This document shows, piece after piece, positions 16,772 to 25,504 of a stretch of DNA of 64,000 bases. Position 1 is the first letter of the stretch. The number at the start of each line of letters is the position of its first letter. The DNA is taken from positions 310,001 through 374,000 of the forward strand of contig NZ_WTYY01000002.1 in assembly GCF_009827405.1 (NCBI RefSeq). The letters run 5' to 3'. The notes under the pieces were generated by a model, which worked only from the letters and a program-made list of their open reading frames with translations, had not been told where the DNA came from and ran no database searches. The position numbers were made by a program, and so were the translations under genes. The DNA comes from Alteraurantiacibacter aestuarii. Lineage in GTDB: Bacteria; Pseudomonadota; Alphaproteobacteria; Sphingomonadales; Sphingomonadaceae.

Positions 16772-17827
16772 TCAGGATTGCGCCTGAGCCGCGTCGGCTG
16801 CGGCAATCTCTTCCGCCGGAACAGCAACTTCTGCTTCGGGCGCCGGAGCTGCCGCCGGTTCAGCCGGTACGGCCGCAACCGCGCCGGGGAGTGTACCGCC
16901 CTGGCTCAGCACCCATGCTTCATATTCAGCCACGGGACGCGCTTCGATGGCGATCGGCATATAGCCATGACGCGCACCGCACAGTTCCATGCACTGGCCA
17001 TAATAGATGCCCGGCTCGTCGATCTGCAGCATCTTTTCATTGATGCGCCCCGGGACGGCATCCATCTTGAACCACAGCGAGGGGACGCCAAAGGCATGGA
17101 TCACGTCCTTGCCGAAGGTCTGGATACGGATCGGCACGCCAACCGGCACAACCATGCGATTATCCACCGCCAGCTGGTGCGGTTCACCGGAAGACAGCGC
17201 ATCTTCATCGCTCAGCATGTTGGAAATGACTTCGAAGCCGCCATTGTCCACATATTCATAGCCCCAGTACCACTGGTAGCCATTGGCCTTGATGGTCAGC
17301 GCATCTTCGGGCGGGCTCTGATACTGGCGAGCCAGCAGGGTGATGGACGGAACGGCGATCACCAGCAGGATGATGACCGGGATCACCGTCCAGATAATCT
17401 CGATCAGCGTGTTGTGGCTGGTCTTGGATGCCACCGGATTACGCGACCTGCGATAGCGCGCCACCACCCACAGCAGCAGGCCCAGCACGAACAGGCTGAT
17501 CACGGTGATGACCGGCATCAGGATCGCATCGTGCATCCACAGCGCATAATCGCCATTGGCGGTGTGCTGAGGCTGGAAAGTCATCGATGCCAGCATGTCT
17601 TCATTGGCCGAAACCGGCTGTCCGACGATCATGTCTGCACCGTAATGTTCAAACGCTGGAGCCGCATCGGCAACAACCGCACCCTCAACCGCTGCATCGG
17701 CGGCAACTGCCTCGACAGCCTCGGTCTCCTGCGCGAATCCGGTAACCGGGGCAGTAAGGAATGACACGGCCGCGGCCATAATTACCATGATATGCAGCCG
17801 CTTGCGGGCGATCTCGCCGAAATTCAT
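16772..17827 (-). CDS. ctaC: Cytochrome c oxidase subunit II
   Basis: A 351-residue subunit II. It has a signal peptide (about 1-32), an Ala-rich spacer, two membrane helices, and a cupredoxin domain with the CuA site: H in KDVIHAFGVPSLWFK, and GQCMELCGARHGYMPI with the CxxxC, His and Met ligands. The C-terminus is an Ala/Pro/Glu-rich tail of about 45 residues. It takes electrons from cytochrome c. It is the first gene of the cluster, with a good promoter 75 bases upstream. Confidence 0.97.
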   Translation of the reverse strand: MNFGEIARKRLHIMVIMAAAVSFLTAPVTGFAQETEAVEAVAADAAVEGAVVADAAPAFEHYGADMIVGQPVSANEDMLASMTFQPQHTANGDYALWMHDAILMPVITVISLFVLGLLLWVVARYRRSRNPVASKTSHNTLIEIIWTVIPVIILLVIAVPSITLLARQYQSPPEDALTIKANGYQWYWGYEYVDNGGFEVISNMLSDEDALSSGEPHQLAVDNRMVVPVGVPIRIQTFGKDVIHAFGVPSLWFKMDAVPGRINEKMLQIDEPGIYYGQCMELCGARHGYMPIAIEARPVAEYEAWVLSQGGTLPGAVAAVPAEPAAAPAPEAEVAVPAEEIAAADAAQAQS

Positions 17828-17901
17828 CTGTCCAACGCTTTCCGTTCTGTTGCGGGCGCAATAGGCCCAAATAGCCCCGAGAAAAGGCCTTATCGGGCGG
17901 G

Positions 17902-17930
17902 CCTATACGCCCGCTTGCCCCATGCCTCAA
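17902..17930 (-). promoter_or_regulatory. Predicted ctaC promoter
   Basis: TTGAGG (17925-17930), a 17-bp spacer and TATAGG (17902-17907) on the minus strand form a good housekeeping promoter for the aa3 operon. It gives a leader of about 67 bases. Confidence 0.6.
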
Positions 17931-18016
17931 GCGCTTCTAGGGAGATTTTTCACGAACTACCATGCAGGCTTTGGTCCTGTATGCTGATGATCCACCGAAA
18001 GGCGCATTCACAAATT

Positions 18017-18604
18017 ATGACCGAAGAAGAGGTCCTTGCCGAATTTCGCAGCTGCCACGCCTTGCTGGAGGGGCACTTCAAACTCTCCTCTGGCCGCCAT
18101 TCCGCGCATTACCTGCAATGCGCCCGCGTGCTGATGAACCCCGAGCGTGCCGGGCGGCTGGCGCTGGCGCTGGTGCAGTCGATCCCGCGCGAGATTCGCC
18201 AGAAGATCGACCTGGTGGTCTCACCCGCAATGGGCGGACTGATCATCGGCCATGAGGTAGGCCGGGCGCTGGGCAAGGACGCGATTTTTGTGGAAAGACC
18301 CACCGGCACGTTCGAACTGCGGCGCGGATTCGCCATTCCCGAAGGCGCAAAAGTGCTGATGGTCGAAGATGTCGTGACCACCGGCCTTTCGAGTCGCGAA
18401 GCCATGGAATGCGTGCGGGCCGAGGGCGGTGACGTGATTGCCGAGGCGGCGCTGGTGGACCGGTCTGCGGGCTCTGTTGATCTGGGCGTGCCGTTCTTCC
18501 CGCTGGTGGCGATCAACTTCCCCACATATGCCGAGGATGAGGTTCCAGCCGATCTGGCCAAGGTGGCAATCACCAAGCCCGGCAGCCGCGACCTGAAGAA
18601 GTGA
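18017..18604 (+). CDS. pyrE: Orotate phosphoribosyltransferase
   Basis: A 195-residue PyrE that joins orotate and PRPP to give OMP. The PRPP-binding motif is [20 protein letters not shown] near residues 110-130. [14 protein letters not shown] is a typical orotate-site sequence. The ATG before TEEEVLAEF is chosen by family length; a longer in-frame start at 17981 is possible. The stop overlaps the pdxJ start (GTGA). It begins a run of overlapping plus-strand genes to ruvX. Confidence 0.95.
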   Translation: MTEEEVLAEFRSCHALLEGHFKLSSGRHSAHYLQCARVLMNPERAGRLALALVQSIPREIRQKIDLVVSPAMGGLIIGHEVGRALGKDAIFVERPTGTFELRRGFAIPEGAKVLMVEDVVTTGLSSREAMECVRAEGGDVIAEAALVDRSAGSVDLGVPFFPLVAINFPTYAEDEVPADLAKVAITKPGSRDLKK

Positions 18605-19356
18605 CACAGGTGCTTCGCCCCGGCCGGCTCAGATTGGGCGTGAACATCGATCACGTCGCCACCATTCGCAATGCGCGCGGCGGAGACCATCCCGATCCCG
18701 TGCGCGCGGCGGAAATCGTCGCCCGCGTGGGCGGCGATGGCATTACCGCCCATCTGCGCGAGGATCGCAGGCACATTCGCGACGATGACCTGCGCCGAAT
18801 ACAGGCCGCCACCAACCTGCCGCTCAACCTGGAAATGGCCGCGACCGAGGAAATGCTCGCCATCGCCCTGGCGCACATGCCCCACGCCGCCTGCATCGTT
18901 CCCGAAAAGCGCGAGGAGCGCACGACCGAGGGCGGCCTGGATGCCGCCGGCCTGCACAACCAGCTGGCCCCGATTGTCAGCCGCCTTGCCGATGCCGGCA
19001 TTCGCGTCAGCCTGTTTATCGAGGCGAGCGAGCGCCAGCTGGAGGCCGCCATGCGGCTGGGCGCACCAGTGGTGGAGTTTCACACCGGCGAATACGCCCA
19101 TGCCCATCTGGACGGCGACGGCGAGAAGCTCTCCGCCGAACTGAAGCGCCTGACCGATATGGCCGCGCTGGCCGCCAAGAACGGGATTGAGCCGCATGCC
19201 GGCCACGGCCTGACCTATGAGAACGTCCAGCCGATTGCCGCAATCCCGCAACTGGCCGAGCTCAATATCGGCCATTATCTTGTGGGTGAGGCGGTGTTCG
19301 TTGGGCTTGAGGCAGCCGTTCGCCGCATGCGCGACCTGATGGATGATGCGCGGTGA
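18601..19356 (+). CDS. pdxJ: Pyridoxine 5'-phosphate synthase
   Basis: A 251-residue PdxJ, which condenses 3-amino-2-oxopropyl phosphate with deoxyxylulose phosphate in vitamin B6 synthesis. The family signature [15 protein letters not shown] lies near residue 14, with [25 protein letters not shown] and [10 protein letters not shown] following. GTG is the start and overlaps the pyrE stop. pdxJ beside acpS is an order shared by many proteobacteria. Confidence 0.97.
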   Translation: MTQVLRPGRLRLGVNIDHVATIRNARGGDHPDPVRAAEIVARVGGDGITAHLREDRRHIRDDDLRRIQAATNLPLNLEMAATEEMLAIALAHMPHAACIVPEKREERTTEGGLDAAGLHNQLAPIVSRLADAGIRVSLFIEASERQLEAAMRLGAPVVEFHTGEYAHAHLDGDGEKLSAELKRLTDMAALAAKNGIEPHAGHGLTYENVQPIAAIPQLAELNIGHYLVGEAVFVGLEAAVRRMRDLMDDAR

Positions 19357-19366
19357 GGATCGATCT

Positions 19367-19768
19367 GTGATCATCGGAATGGGATCGGACCTCTGCAACA
19401 TAGAGCGTATCGCCAATTCGCTGGAGCGTTATGGCGAACGGTTCGAGGCGCGCGTCTTCACCGATATAGAGCGCGCCAAGGCCGCGCGCCGTCCGCACAC
19501 GCGCGCGGGCACCTATGCCAAGCGCTTCGCCGCCAAGGAGGCTTTCAGCAAGGCCGTGGGAACCGGTTTCAAGCGCGGCGTGTTCATGAAGGATATCGGC
19601 GTGGTCAATGCTCCATCAGGAGCGCCGACCCTGCACCTTGAAGGCGGCGCGGCGGCGCGGCTGATCGAACTGACGCCCGCAGGTCACACGGTCACCATAC
19701 ACCTGACCCTGACCGACGATCATCCGTGGGCGCAGGCCTTTGTCATTCTGGAGGCGCACAGCCTGTGA
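19367..19768 (+). CDS. acpS: Holo-[acyl-carrier-protein] synthase
   Basis: A 133-residue AcpS, which transfers phosphopantetheine from CoA to acyl carrier protein. [14 protein letters not shown] carries the metal-binding Asp, and [18 protein letters not shown] is the second signature. The GTG at 19367 is preferred over the upstream ATG because GAGGA lies seven bases before it and it gives the usual N-terminus. The stop overlaps the lepB GTG. Confidence 0.95.
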   Translation: MIIGMGSDLCNIERIANSLERYGERFEARVFTDIERAKAARRPHTRAGTYAKRFAAKEAFSKAVGTGFKRGVFMKDIGVVNAPSGAPTLHLEGGAAARLIELTPAGHTVTIHLTLTDDHPWAQAFVILEAHSL

Positions 19769-20652
19769 ATACCCAATCGGACACTGGCTCCCCCCCGGCG
19801 GAGAAGACCGATGAACCCGGCCGCATCAACTGGCTGGCGGAGATCCGTGGCCTGTTGCTGATGCTGCTGGGCGTACTGGCCTTCCACACCTTCATCGCCA
19901 AGCCGTTCTACATCCCGTCCTCCAGCATGATGCCCAACCTGCTGGTGGGTGACCGGCTGATCGTGTCCAAATATCCCTATGGCTGGAGTTGGGTGTCCGC
20001 CAGCTTCCACATCTTCCCGCGCGATGACTGGCGCATTGCCCCGTCCACACCCGAATATGGCGATATCGTGATCGTGGTGCCGCCGGGCAGTTCGGAGGAT
20101 TACATCAAGCGGGTGATCGGCCTGCCGGGTGACACCATCGCCATGGTCGACGGGCAAATCATCCTCAACGGCGAGCCGGTGCCGCAGGACATGGAGCCGC
20201 CTGTCCGCCTGCCCGCCGAGCACCAGAATATGTGCGACGGCATACCCTGCATGCGCGATTTCGAGGAATATCGCGTGCGGCTGGAGGATGGCAGCGTAGT
20301 GTTCGAGCCGCCGACTTACCGCGAAACATTGCCCAATGGCGCAACCTACCTCATCATCGATCACCGCGAAGGCATCTACGACAATTTCGAGGAGCTGGTG
20401 GTGCCCGATGGCCATGTGTTCCTGATGGGTGACAACCGCGACCATTCGGCTGACAGCCGCGTCTATGTGGGCGGCGGGCTGGCGGGCCCGGTTCCCATCG
20501 CCGATGTGGGCGGACGGGCGGAGTTCATCAGCTTCAGCCTGGACGGGCGGGCGAGCCTTAATCCCTTGACATGGTTCACCTCTCTCAGGCCTGATCGCGC
20601 ATGGTCCAGCCTGCGACCTGCGCTGGACGTGGGAGAAGCGAGTCATGAGTAG
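19765..20652 (+). CDS. lepB: Signal peptidase I
   Basis: A 295-residue type I signal peptidase. One membrane helix (about 27-47) is followed by the catalytic serine in [11 protein letters not shown] and the catalytic lysine in [11 protein letters not shown], then [11 protein letters not shown], the box E motif. It cleaves exported preproteins at the inner membrane. GTG at 19765 overlaps the acpS stop and has GGAGG ten bases upstream. The end overlaps the next gene by eight bases. Confidence 0.96.
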   Translation: MNTQSDTGSPPAEKTDEPGRINWLAEIRGLLLMLLGVLAFHTFIAKPFYIPSSSMMPNLLVGDRLIVSKYPYGWSWVSASFHIFPRDDWRIAPSTPEYGDIVIVVPPGSSEDYIKRVIGLPGDTIAMVDGQIILNGEPVPQDMEPPVRLPAEHQNMCDGIPCMRDFEEYRVRLEDGSVVFEPPTYRETLPNGATYLIIDHREGIYDNFEELVVPDGHVFLMGDNRDHSADSRVYVGGGLAGPVPIADVGGRAEFISFSLDGRASLNPLTWFTSLRPDRAWSSLRPALDVGEASHE

Positions 20653-21757
20653 CGATCCACAGGGCGCAGAGCCGAATATCGGCGCCAGCCCGACGCGCAT
20701 CAGCAACCCCGAACTGCGCCATGAAGCCAGCCGCGCTGCGGTGTGGATCGGCATGGTCGGCCTGGCTGTGTTGACCGTTTACATATCGCAAAGCCTGCTG
20801 GTGATTTTCGGCGCGATGGTGTTCGCCGCGATGATCGACGGCGGCGTCCGCCTGCTGGGACGGGGCCTCAAGATCGGGCGCAGCTGGCGCATCGCCATCG
20901 TGCTGGTGTCCAGCGTCGCCTTCCTGATCTGGCTCGGCTGGTTTGCCGGATCGCAGATTTCGCAGGAGGCCGCGCAGTTTCCGGCCATTGTCGAAACGCA
21001 GATGATCCAGCTGTTCGAATGGCTGGACACGCAGGGTTTCGCCATCGACATTTCAGACGTGCAGGGCCTGATCGGTCAGGCCATCAGCGGTTTTGGCACC
21101 GTCACCCGCGCACTGGGCGGCATATTGGGCGGCCTCACCACGCTGGTGGTGGTGGCCATCATCGGCATTTACGTGGTGATCGAGCCGCGGCTGTATGAAC
21201 GCGGCGTGGCATGGATGATGCCGGCTGAGAAGCGCCATGAATTCTACATCACCGTCAGCATCATGGCCTATACCATGCGGCGGCTGATGTTCGGCCGCCT
21301 TGTCGGCATGGTGGTGGAAGGTATCTTCACCTGGGCGATGCTGGCGCTCTATGGCGTGCCGATGGCCGCGCTGCTGGGCATACTGACCGGCCTGCTGGCC
21401 TTCATTCCCAATATCGGCGCGGTAATTTCCGGCGTGCTGATGGTGCTGGTGGGCTTTTCCGGCGGCACGGAGATGGGGCTTTATACGATCTTCGTCTATT
21501 TCCTGATCCAGAATATCGATGGCTATGTGATCATCCCGATGATCGCCAAGAAGACTGTGGACCTGGCGCCTGCTCTGGTACTGGCGGCGCAGCTGATCAT
21601 GGGCATATTGTTCGGCATATTGGGCCTGTTCCTGGCCGATCCGCTGCTGGCGATGATCAAGGTGGCGCTGGAACGCCGGGCGCAGCAGAACGAGGATGGC
21701 GATCAGGCGGTGATCCGCGCAAAGGAAGAAGCCGTGGCGGCGCTGGGCGATGCGTAG
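20645..21757 (+). CDS. AI-2E family transporter (PerM-like permease)
   Basis: A 370-residue membrane protein of the AI-2E/PerM family with seven or eight predicted helices. Typical stretches are LLVIFGAMVFAAMIDGGVRLL near the N-terminus, AALLGILTGLLAFIPNIGAV and IQNIDGYVIIPMIAKKTVDL. Members export small signals or sodium and other ions; the substrate cannot be told here. The ATG overlaps lepB by eight bases, and the stop overlaps the DUF3089 gene. Confidence 0.9.
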   Translation: MSSDPQGAEPNIGASPTRISNPELRHEASRAAVWIGMVGLAVLTVYISQSLLVIFGAMVFAAMIDGGVRLLGRGLKIGRSWRIAIVLVSSVAFLIWLGWFAGSQISQEAAQFPAIVETQMIQLFEWLDTQGFAIDISDVQGLIGQAISGFGTVTRALGGILGGLTTLVVVAIIGIYVVIEPRLYERGVAWMMPAEKRHEFYITVSIMAYTMRRLMFGRLVGMVVEGIFTWAMLALYGVPMAALLGILTGLLAFIPNIGAVISGVLMVLVGFSGGTEMGLYTIFVYFLIQNIDGYVIIPMIAKKTVDLAPALVLAAQLIMGILFGILGLFLADPLLAMIKVALERRAQQNEDGDQAVIRAKEEAVAALGDA

Positions 21758-22889
21758 GTTCCTCTACACCATAGTCATCCTGATCCTGGTGGTGGCGGTC
21801 ACGCTGTTCGTGCTGCGGATTTACAGCAAGGAGCTGACCCAGCTTACCCTGGTCCCGCGCACGGAATTCGTCCCGCAGGATGCGCTGGCGGACAATGCCT
21901 ATACCAATCCGGACATGTGGTTCTCCCGTCCCGGCATGGGTGCGCCCAATGATCCGGCGCGCTGGCAACCGCAGGAGGCCGAAGGGTCTGTGCCGCCGCC
22001 TGCGGTCAATGACACGCCCCTACCGCGCTTTGCGGTTTTCTTCGTCCACCCCACCAGCTTTACCGACAACCGGGTGTGGAATGCTCCGCTCGACGATGAG
22101 CCATCGCAGGACCTTGCCCGGCTGCTGGTGCGCGGTCTGGGCAGCGCTTTCAATCAGGCGAGCGAAATCTGGGCACCGCGTTATCGCCAGGCCACTTTCG
22201 GCGCGTTTCTTTCCGACAGCGACGAAGCAAAGCAGGCGGTGGATGCCGCTTACCGCGACGTGGACCTGGCCTTCACCTATTTCCTCTCCAGCATTGATGC
22301 GGATATGCCGATCGTGTTGGCCGGGCACAGTCAGGGATCGCAGCATATCCTGCGGCTACTGAGGGAGCGCATTGCCGGCACGCCGCTGCAACAGCGCATC
22401 GCCATGGCATATCCCATCGGCTGGCCAATATCGGTGGAACACGATCTGCCCGCCCTGCCCCTGCCTGCCTGCGCCACGGCCCAGCAGGCCGGCTGCATCG
22501 TCAGCTGGGCCAGTTTTGCCGAACCGGCGGACCCCGGGATCATGTTCTCGCAATATGCGGGCAGCACCGGCTTTGATGGAGAGCTGCGCGGCGACAGCCC
22601 GATATTGTGCACCAATCCGCTATCCGGCGCGCCCGGCGGCAGCGAGCCTGCAGGGGCCAATCTGGGTACGCTGGTTCCCAGCGATGATCTGGGCAGTGGC
22701 GAACTGGTGACAGGTGCCGTGCCCGCGCGCTGCGACGATGCCGGTTTTCTGCTGATCGGCGATCCGCCGGAAATGGGCACCTACGTGCTGCCGTTCAACA
22801 ATTACCACGTCTATGACATCCCGCTGTTCTGGCGGTCCCTGCAACAGGATGTGGTGCGCCGCGTGGCAGCGTGGGAGCAGGGAAGCTGA
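21750..22889 (+). CDS. DUF3089 family alpha/beta hydrolase
   Basis: A 379-residue protein with an N-terminal membrane anchor (about 4-24) and a DUF3089 domain. The nucleophile elbow is VLAGHSQGSQHI near residue 195, and FVHPTSFTDNRVWNAP is typical of DUF3089. It is probably an anchored esterase or lipase facing the periplasm. The substrate is unknown. It overlaps both the permease and ruvX. Confidence 0.88.
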   Translation: MRRFLYTIVILILVVAVTLFVLRIYSKELTQLTLVPRTEFVPQDALADNAYTNPDMWFSRPGMGAPNDPARWQPQEAEGSVPPPAVNDTPLPRFAVFFVHPTSFTDNRVWNAPLDDEPSQDLARLLVRGLGSAFNQASEIWAPRYRQATFGAFLSDSDEAKQAVDAAYRDVDLAFTYFLSSIDADMPIVLAGHSQGSQHILRLLRERIAGTPLQQRIAMAYPIGWPISVEHDLPALPLPACATAQQAGCIVSWASFAEPADPGIMFSQYAGSTGFDGELRGDSPILCTNPLSGAPGGSEPAGANLGTLVPSDDLGSGELVTGAVPARCDDAGFLLIGDPPEMGTYVLPFNNYHVYDIPLFWRSLQQDVVRRVAAWEQGS

Positions 22890-23353
22890 TTACCGAAAGC
22901 GCAGCGGAGTTTCGCGATGCACTGCCAGAAGGCGGCGCGCTGCTGGGGCTGGATCTTGGCACCAAGACCATAGGCACCGCCTTTTGCGACGCGCAGTGGA
23001 GCTTCGCCACGGCGGGCAAGACGCTGGCCAAGGGCAAGTTCACCAAGGACAAGGCCGCGCTGGAAGTGCTGATTGGCCAGCGCAATGTGAAAGGCATCGT
23101 CATCGGCCTGCCGCTCAACATGGATGGCAGCGCGGGGCCGCGTGCGCAGGCCAGCCGCGCCTTTGCCCGCAACCTGGCGGTGCTGGAGCTGCCGGTGCTG
23201 CTGTGGGACGAGCGCTGGTCCACCACCAGCGCCGAACGGGCGATGATCTCGCAGGATTTCAGCCGCGCCAAACGCGCCGAGAAGATCGACAGCCACGCCG
23301 CCGCGATCATCCTGCAAGGGGCGATAGACCGGCTGGCCGGGGGTATTCTGTAG
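22886..23353 (+). CDS. ruvX: Putative Holliday junction resolvase RuvX/YqgF
   Basis: About 155 residues of the YqgF/RuvX RNase H-like family, which also acts in 16S rRNA 5' end maturation. LLGLDLGTKTIGTAFCD carries the first Asp, GIVIGLPLNMDGSAGPRAQ and LWDERWSTTSAERAM the other acidic residues, and DSHAAAIILQGAIDRL the last. The start is uncertain. A GTG at 22871 gives 160 residues but has no ribosome site. A CTG at 22886 overlaps the previous stop as CTGA, has GGAG eight bases upstream and gives the usual ITES N-terminus. Confidence 0.9.
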   Translation: MITESAAEFRDALPEGGALLGLDLGTKTIGTAFCDAQWSFATAGKTLAKGKFTKDKAALEVLIGQRNVKGIVIGLPLNMDGSAGPRAQASRAFARNLAVLELPVLLWDERWSTTSAERAMISQDFSRAKRAEKIDSHAAAIILQGAIDRLAGGIL

Positions 23354-23366
23354 GCCGCAGCAGTAT

Positions 23367-24269
23367 CTAGGCCGCAGTAGCCAGGGCGGCGCGGCGATTG
23401 GTCGCCTCGCCCGCAATCAGGCGGCTGCCATTGCCTTCTGCCCTTCGCCACAGCGCGTCGCGCTCCGCCACCGGCAGAATGCCTGCCTGCGCTTCCAGCG
23501 CCGTCAGCCGCATCCGTTCGCTGGGATGGTGGCGGGCAAAGTTCTCCGCCAGATCGCGCGCGTCATCGCCGCCCAGACCAACCGCCACGCGCAGGAATAT
23601 CTCGCTGCCGCCGGGACTGATGACGCCTGCAATCTCATCCTTCTCGACATCGAAGCGATACTGGTCGAGCCAACCCTGCGCGCCGCCCGAGTGCATGATG
23701 TTGAGCGAGACGGAGAGGCTTTGAGGCGGCAATTGCGAATGCACATCACGGTGCGCGCGGTAATGCATCAGCTTGCCCGGATCGAGGGTCGATCGTTCGA
23801 CAAAACGCAGCCCGGCCTTTTCTCCGATCACGCCCTCCACCGCCTCATAATCATATTCGTAATAGTCGGACGCATAGCCCGGCCCGAAATAGCCGAGGGT
23901 GAGGAAATCGAAATTGTGATCGTGCGGCAATTCATAGCTGAAGGCAGAATGGCCCGATGCGCGGAACACGTAGTCCTGCTGCGAGGGCCAGAAATTGGCC
24001 CGCAGGAAGAATTCGCGGCCCAGCGGTGAAAGCATCACCACCTGCGCGCCGTAGGAGCTGGCGTCTTCCTCACCGCCTGCAGAATCCTTGAGTTCGGCCA
24101 GCATGATGTCGGCCAGGAACTGGCGATCATTGCCCAGACGGCGCAGCCAGCGCGCGGCGGACAGCAGCGATTCCTCCTCCTGCGGGTGGAAACCATCGCT
24201 CTTCAACGCCTCTACGCAATCACCCAGCGAGCTGGTTGCATCGTCGCGGTAGTCGATCACTCTTGGCAT
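23367..24269 (-). CDS. Unrecognised cupin-like protein of the peptide cassette (protein C)
   Basis: A 300-residue protein not assigned to a named family. Residues 105-195 look like a cupin or double-stranded beta-helix core: a metal-type motif ELPHDHNFDF (H116, H118, D121) and later LDPGKLMHYRAHRDVH (H169, H173, H177), followed by the strand SLSVSLNIM. Helical segments lie at about 33-65 and at the C-terminus (DLAENFARHHPSERMRLTAL), the latter like a HEAT repeat. Its ATG overlaps the stop of protein B (TAATG). A non-haem metal enzyme acting on the upstream peptide is the best inference. It converges on ruvX. Confidence 0.7.
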   Translation of the reverse strand: MPRVIDYRDDATSSLGDCVEALKSDGFHPQEEESLLSAARWLRRLGNDRQFLADIMLAELKDSAGGEEDASSYGAQVVMLSPLGREFFLRANFWPSQQDYVFRASGHSAFSYELPHDHNFDFLTLGYFGPGYASDYYEYDYEAVEGVIGEKAGLRFVERSTLDPGKLMHYRAHRDVHSQLPPQSLSVSLNIMHSGGAQGWLDQYRFDVEKDEIAGVISPGGSEIFLRVAVGLGGDDARDLAENFARHHPSERMRLTALEAQAGILPVAERDALWRRAEGNGSRLIAGEATNRRAALATAA

Positions 24270-25222
24270 TATTGTGTCTCCAGTTCGCGCAATTGCGGAT
24301 GGGTTTCCAGCAGCTGGGCGCGCAGCGCGCCGGCCGGATCGGACAGGCCATCCTCCATGTCGCGGGCAATTTGGCAAAGCAGGGTGAAGCCCTGCGCGGT
24401 GTCCAGCGCCAGACATTCACGAACCGCCTGCCAGCGCAGGCTTTCGTCATGCTCATCGCGCGCAAGGCGACTTAGGACAGGCGGCGCCTTTGTACATTCC
24501 ATGCGGCCGAGCAGCGTGACCATCATCTCCTTGCGACTGGTGGCCAGACTGCCCGATGACTGGTGCAGCAGGCGGCCGGTCTCCCGGCAATATTCGCGCC
24601 CCGGCTGCGGCGGTGCGCCCACCTGCAACAGGCGCAATGTGACCAGCCTTGTCTCGACCGTTTCGGCAATCAGCATCTCGCTGGAACAGTCGAATGCCAG
24701 GCGCACACCGGCGCGCAGGGTGATGGGTTCCTCACTGAAGCTCACCAGTTCGCGCGGGCCGTGAATGCGCAGGATGCGCGCACTGGCCGATCCGGCCAGC
24801 GTGGCATCATAGCGCAAGGCATCGCTGAAGGTGGCACAGGGATACTCAAACGTGCCCGGTTCGCGGGCCTGAAGGAGCATTTGCGCGCGCCCGGTCTTGC
24901 CCAGCAGAATGGTGGATGCGCGACCATCATACCCATTGCGGAAGGGCGGATGGCCCAGCCAGTTGCCGGACAGAGCGGCGCAGAAATGGCTCACAAGCGC
25001 GCTCATCAGCTGCTCAGCCGCGCCCTGGCCGGTGAAGATGTCTTCGAGAAGCGGGCAATCCTCCAGCGCCGCGCCTGTGCCGAAATTTTCGAATTCGGCC
25101 AGTGCCTGGGCCACGCCTTTTTCGGCGCGCCAGTCATCACAGGCCACTTTCATCGCGGCCTGGGCCTGACGCTGCGGGGCTCTGTTGCCCCGCAGCGCCG
25201 CGATGCTGGGATCAATACGCAT
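24269..25222 (-). CDS. Unrecognised HEAT-like protein of the peptide cassette (protein B)
   Basis: A 317-residue protein with no named family recognised. The middle (about 100-210) is rich in beta strands and ends in ITLRAGVRLAFDCSSE and VTLRLLQVG, a cupin-like pattern but without clear His ligands. The last 90 residues resemble HEAT repeats (APPVLSRLARDEHDESLRWQ, then LLCQIARDMEDGLSDPAGA). The order, beta core then helical repeats, mirrors protein C and suggests an ancient pair with B as a scaffold or peptide-binding partner. It starts 18 bases after the 53-codon peptide gene and is coupled to C. Confidence 0.7.
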   Translation of the reverse strand: MRIDPSIAALRGNRAPQRQAQAAMKVACDDWRAEKGVAQALAEFENFGTGAALEDCPLLEDIFTGQGAAEQLMSALVSHFCAALSGNWLGHPPFRNGYDGRASTILLGKTGRAQMLLQAREPGTFEYPCATFSDALRYDATLAGSASARILRIHGPRELVSFSEEPITLRAGVRLAFDCSSEMLIAETVETRLVTLRLLQVGAPPQPGREYCRETGRLLHQSSGSLATSRKEMMVTLLGRMECTKAPPVLSRLARDEHDESLRWQAVRECLALDTAQGFTLLCQIARDMEDGLSDPAGALRAQLLETHPQLRELETQ

Positions 25223-25240
25223 CGCTGCGACCCTGGCGCC

Positions 25241-25402
25241 TCAGAACAGACCGCCGCCGGGAGGCGACGATTCGTAAACGATGGTGGCGATGACAACGAT
25301 CGTATCGTCATGGCCGGGGTTGGGAGTGCGCATGGAACCGAACATTCCGGTGATGGTGTTGAGATCAGGCAGGCTCGCCAGATCGATCTTGGGCAGTTTC
25401 AT
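25241..25402 (-). CDS. 53-aa peptide, candidate precursor of a modified peptide
   Basis: A 53-residue open frame with a strong ribosome site (ACGGAGA, eight bases before ATG). It begins MKLPKIDLASLPDLNTITGM, which looks like an amphipathic leader, continues through FGSMRTPNPGHDD, a beta-branched hydrophobic stretch TIVVIATIVY, and ends ESSPPGGGLF. There is no Cys, and there are several Thr, Ser, Asp and Tyr that could be modified. It is followed by B and C on the same strand with only 18 bases between. A RiPP-like precursor fits size and context, but no known class matched; a small regulatory or structural peptide is the alternative. Confidence 0.7.
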   Translation of the reverse strand: MKLPKIDLASLPDLNTITGMFGSMRTPNPGHDDTIVVIATIVYESSPPGGGLF

Positions 25403-25410
25403 ATTTTTTT

Positions 25411-25428
25411 CTCCGTCTGCCGGCGGAG
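25411..25428 (-). promoter_or_regulatory. Hairpin covering the peptide-gene ribosome site
   Basis: On the minus strand CTCCG and CGGAG pair across an eight-base loop. The second arm is part of the ribosome site ACGGAGA of the 53-codon gene, so the hairpin would limit translation. A weak promoter-like pair (TTGTCC, 16 bp, TAGGCA) lies about 45-70 bases upstream of the start codon. Confidence 0.4.
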
Positions 25429-25504
25429 CCCCGCGCCCCGCCTGCCTATGGAGTGGCGGGAAGCGGACAAGGAGTTAAATTAAATGATTGTAATAGATTG
25501 AAAA

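Noticed and set aside
15725-17764. Open frame of 679 codons on the plus strand across ctaD and ctaC
   Set aside because: The opposite strand carries intact ctaC and ctaD with all metal ligands; the plus-strand product is low-complexity and lacks a ribosome site.
23354-25504. Mobile element carrying the peptide cassette
   Set aside because: No transposase, integrase, flanking repeats or tRNA end; GC content of B and C is like that of the neighbours. Only the short gap upstream of the peptide gene is AT-rich.
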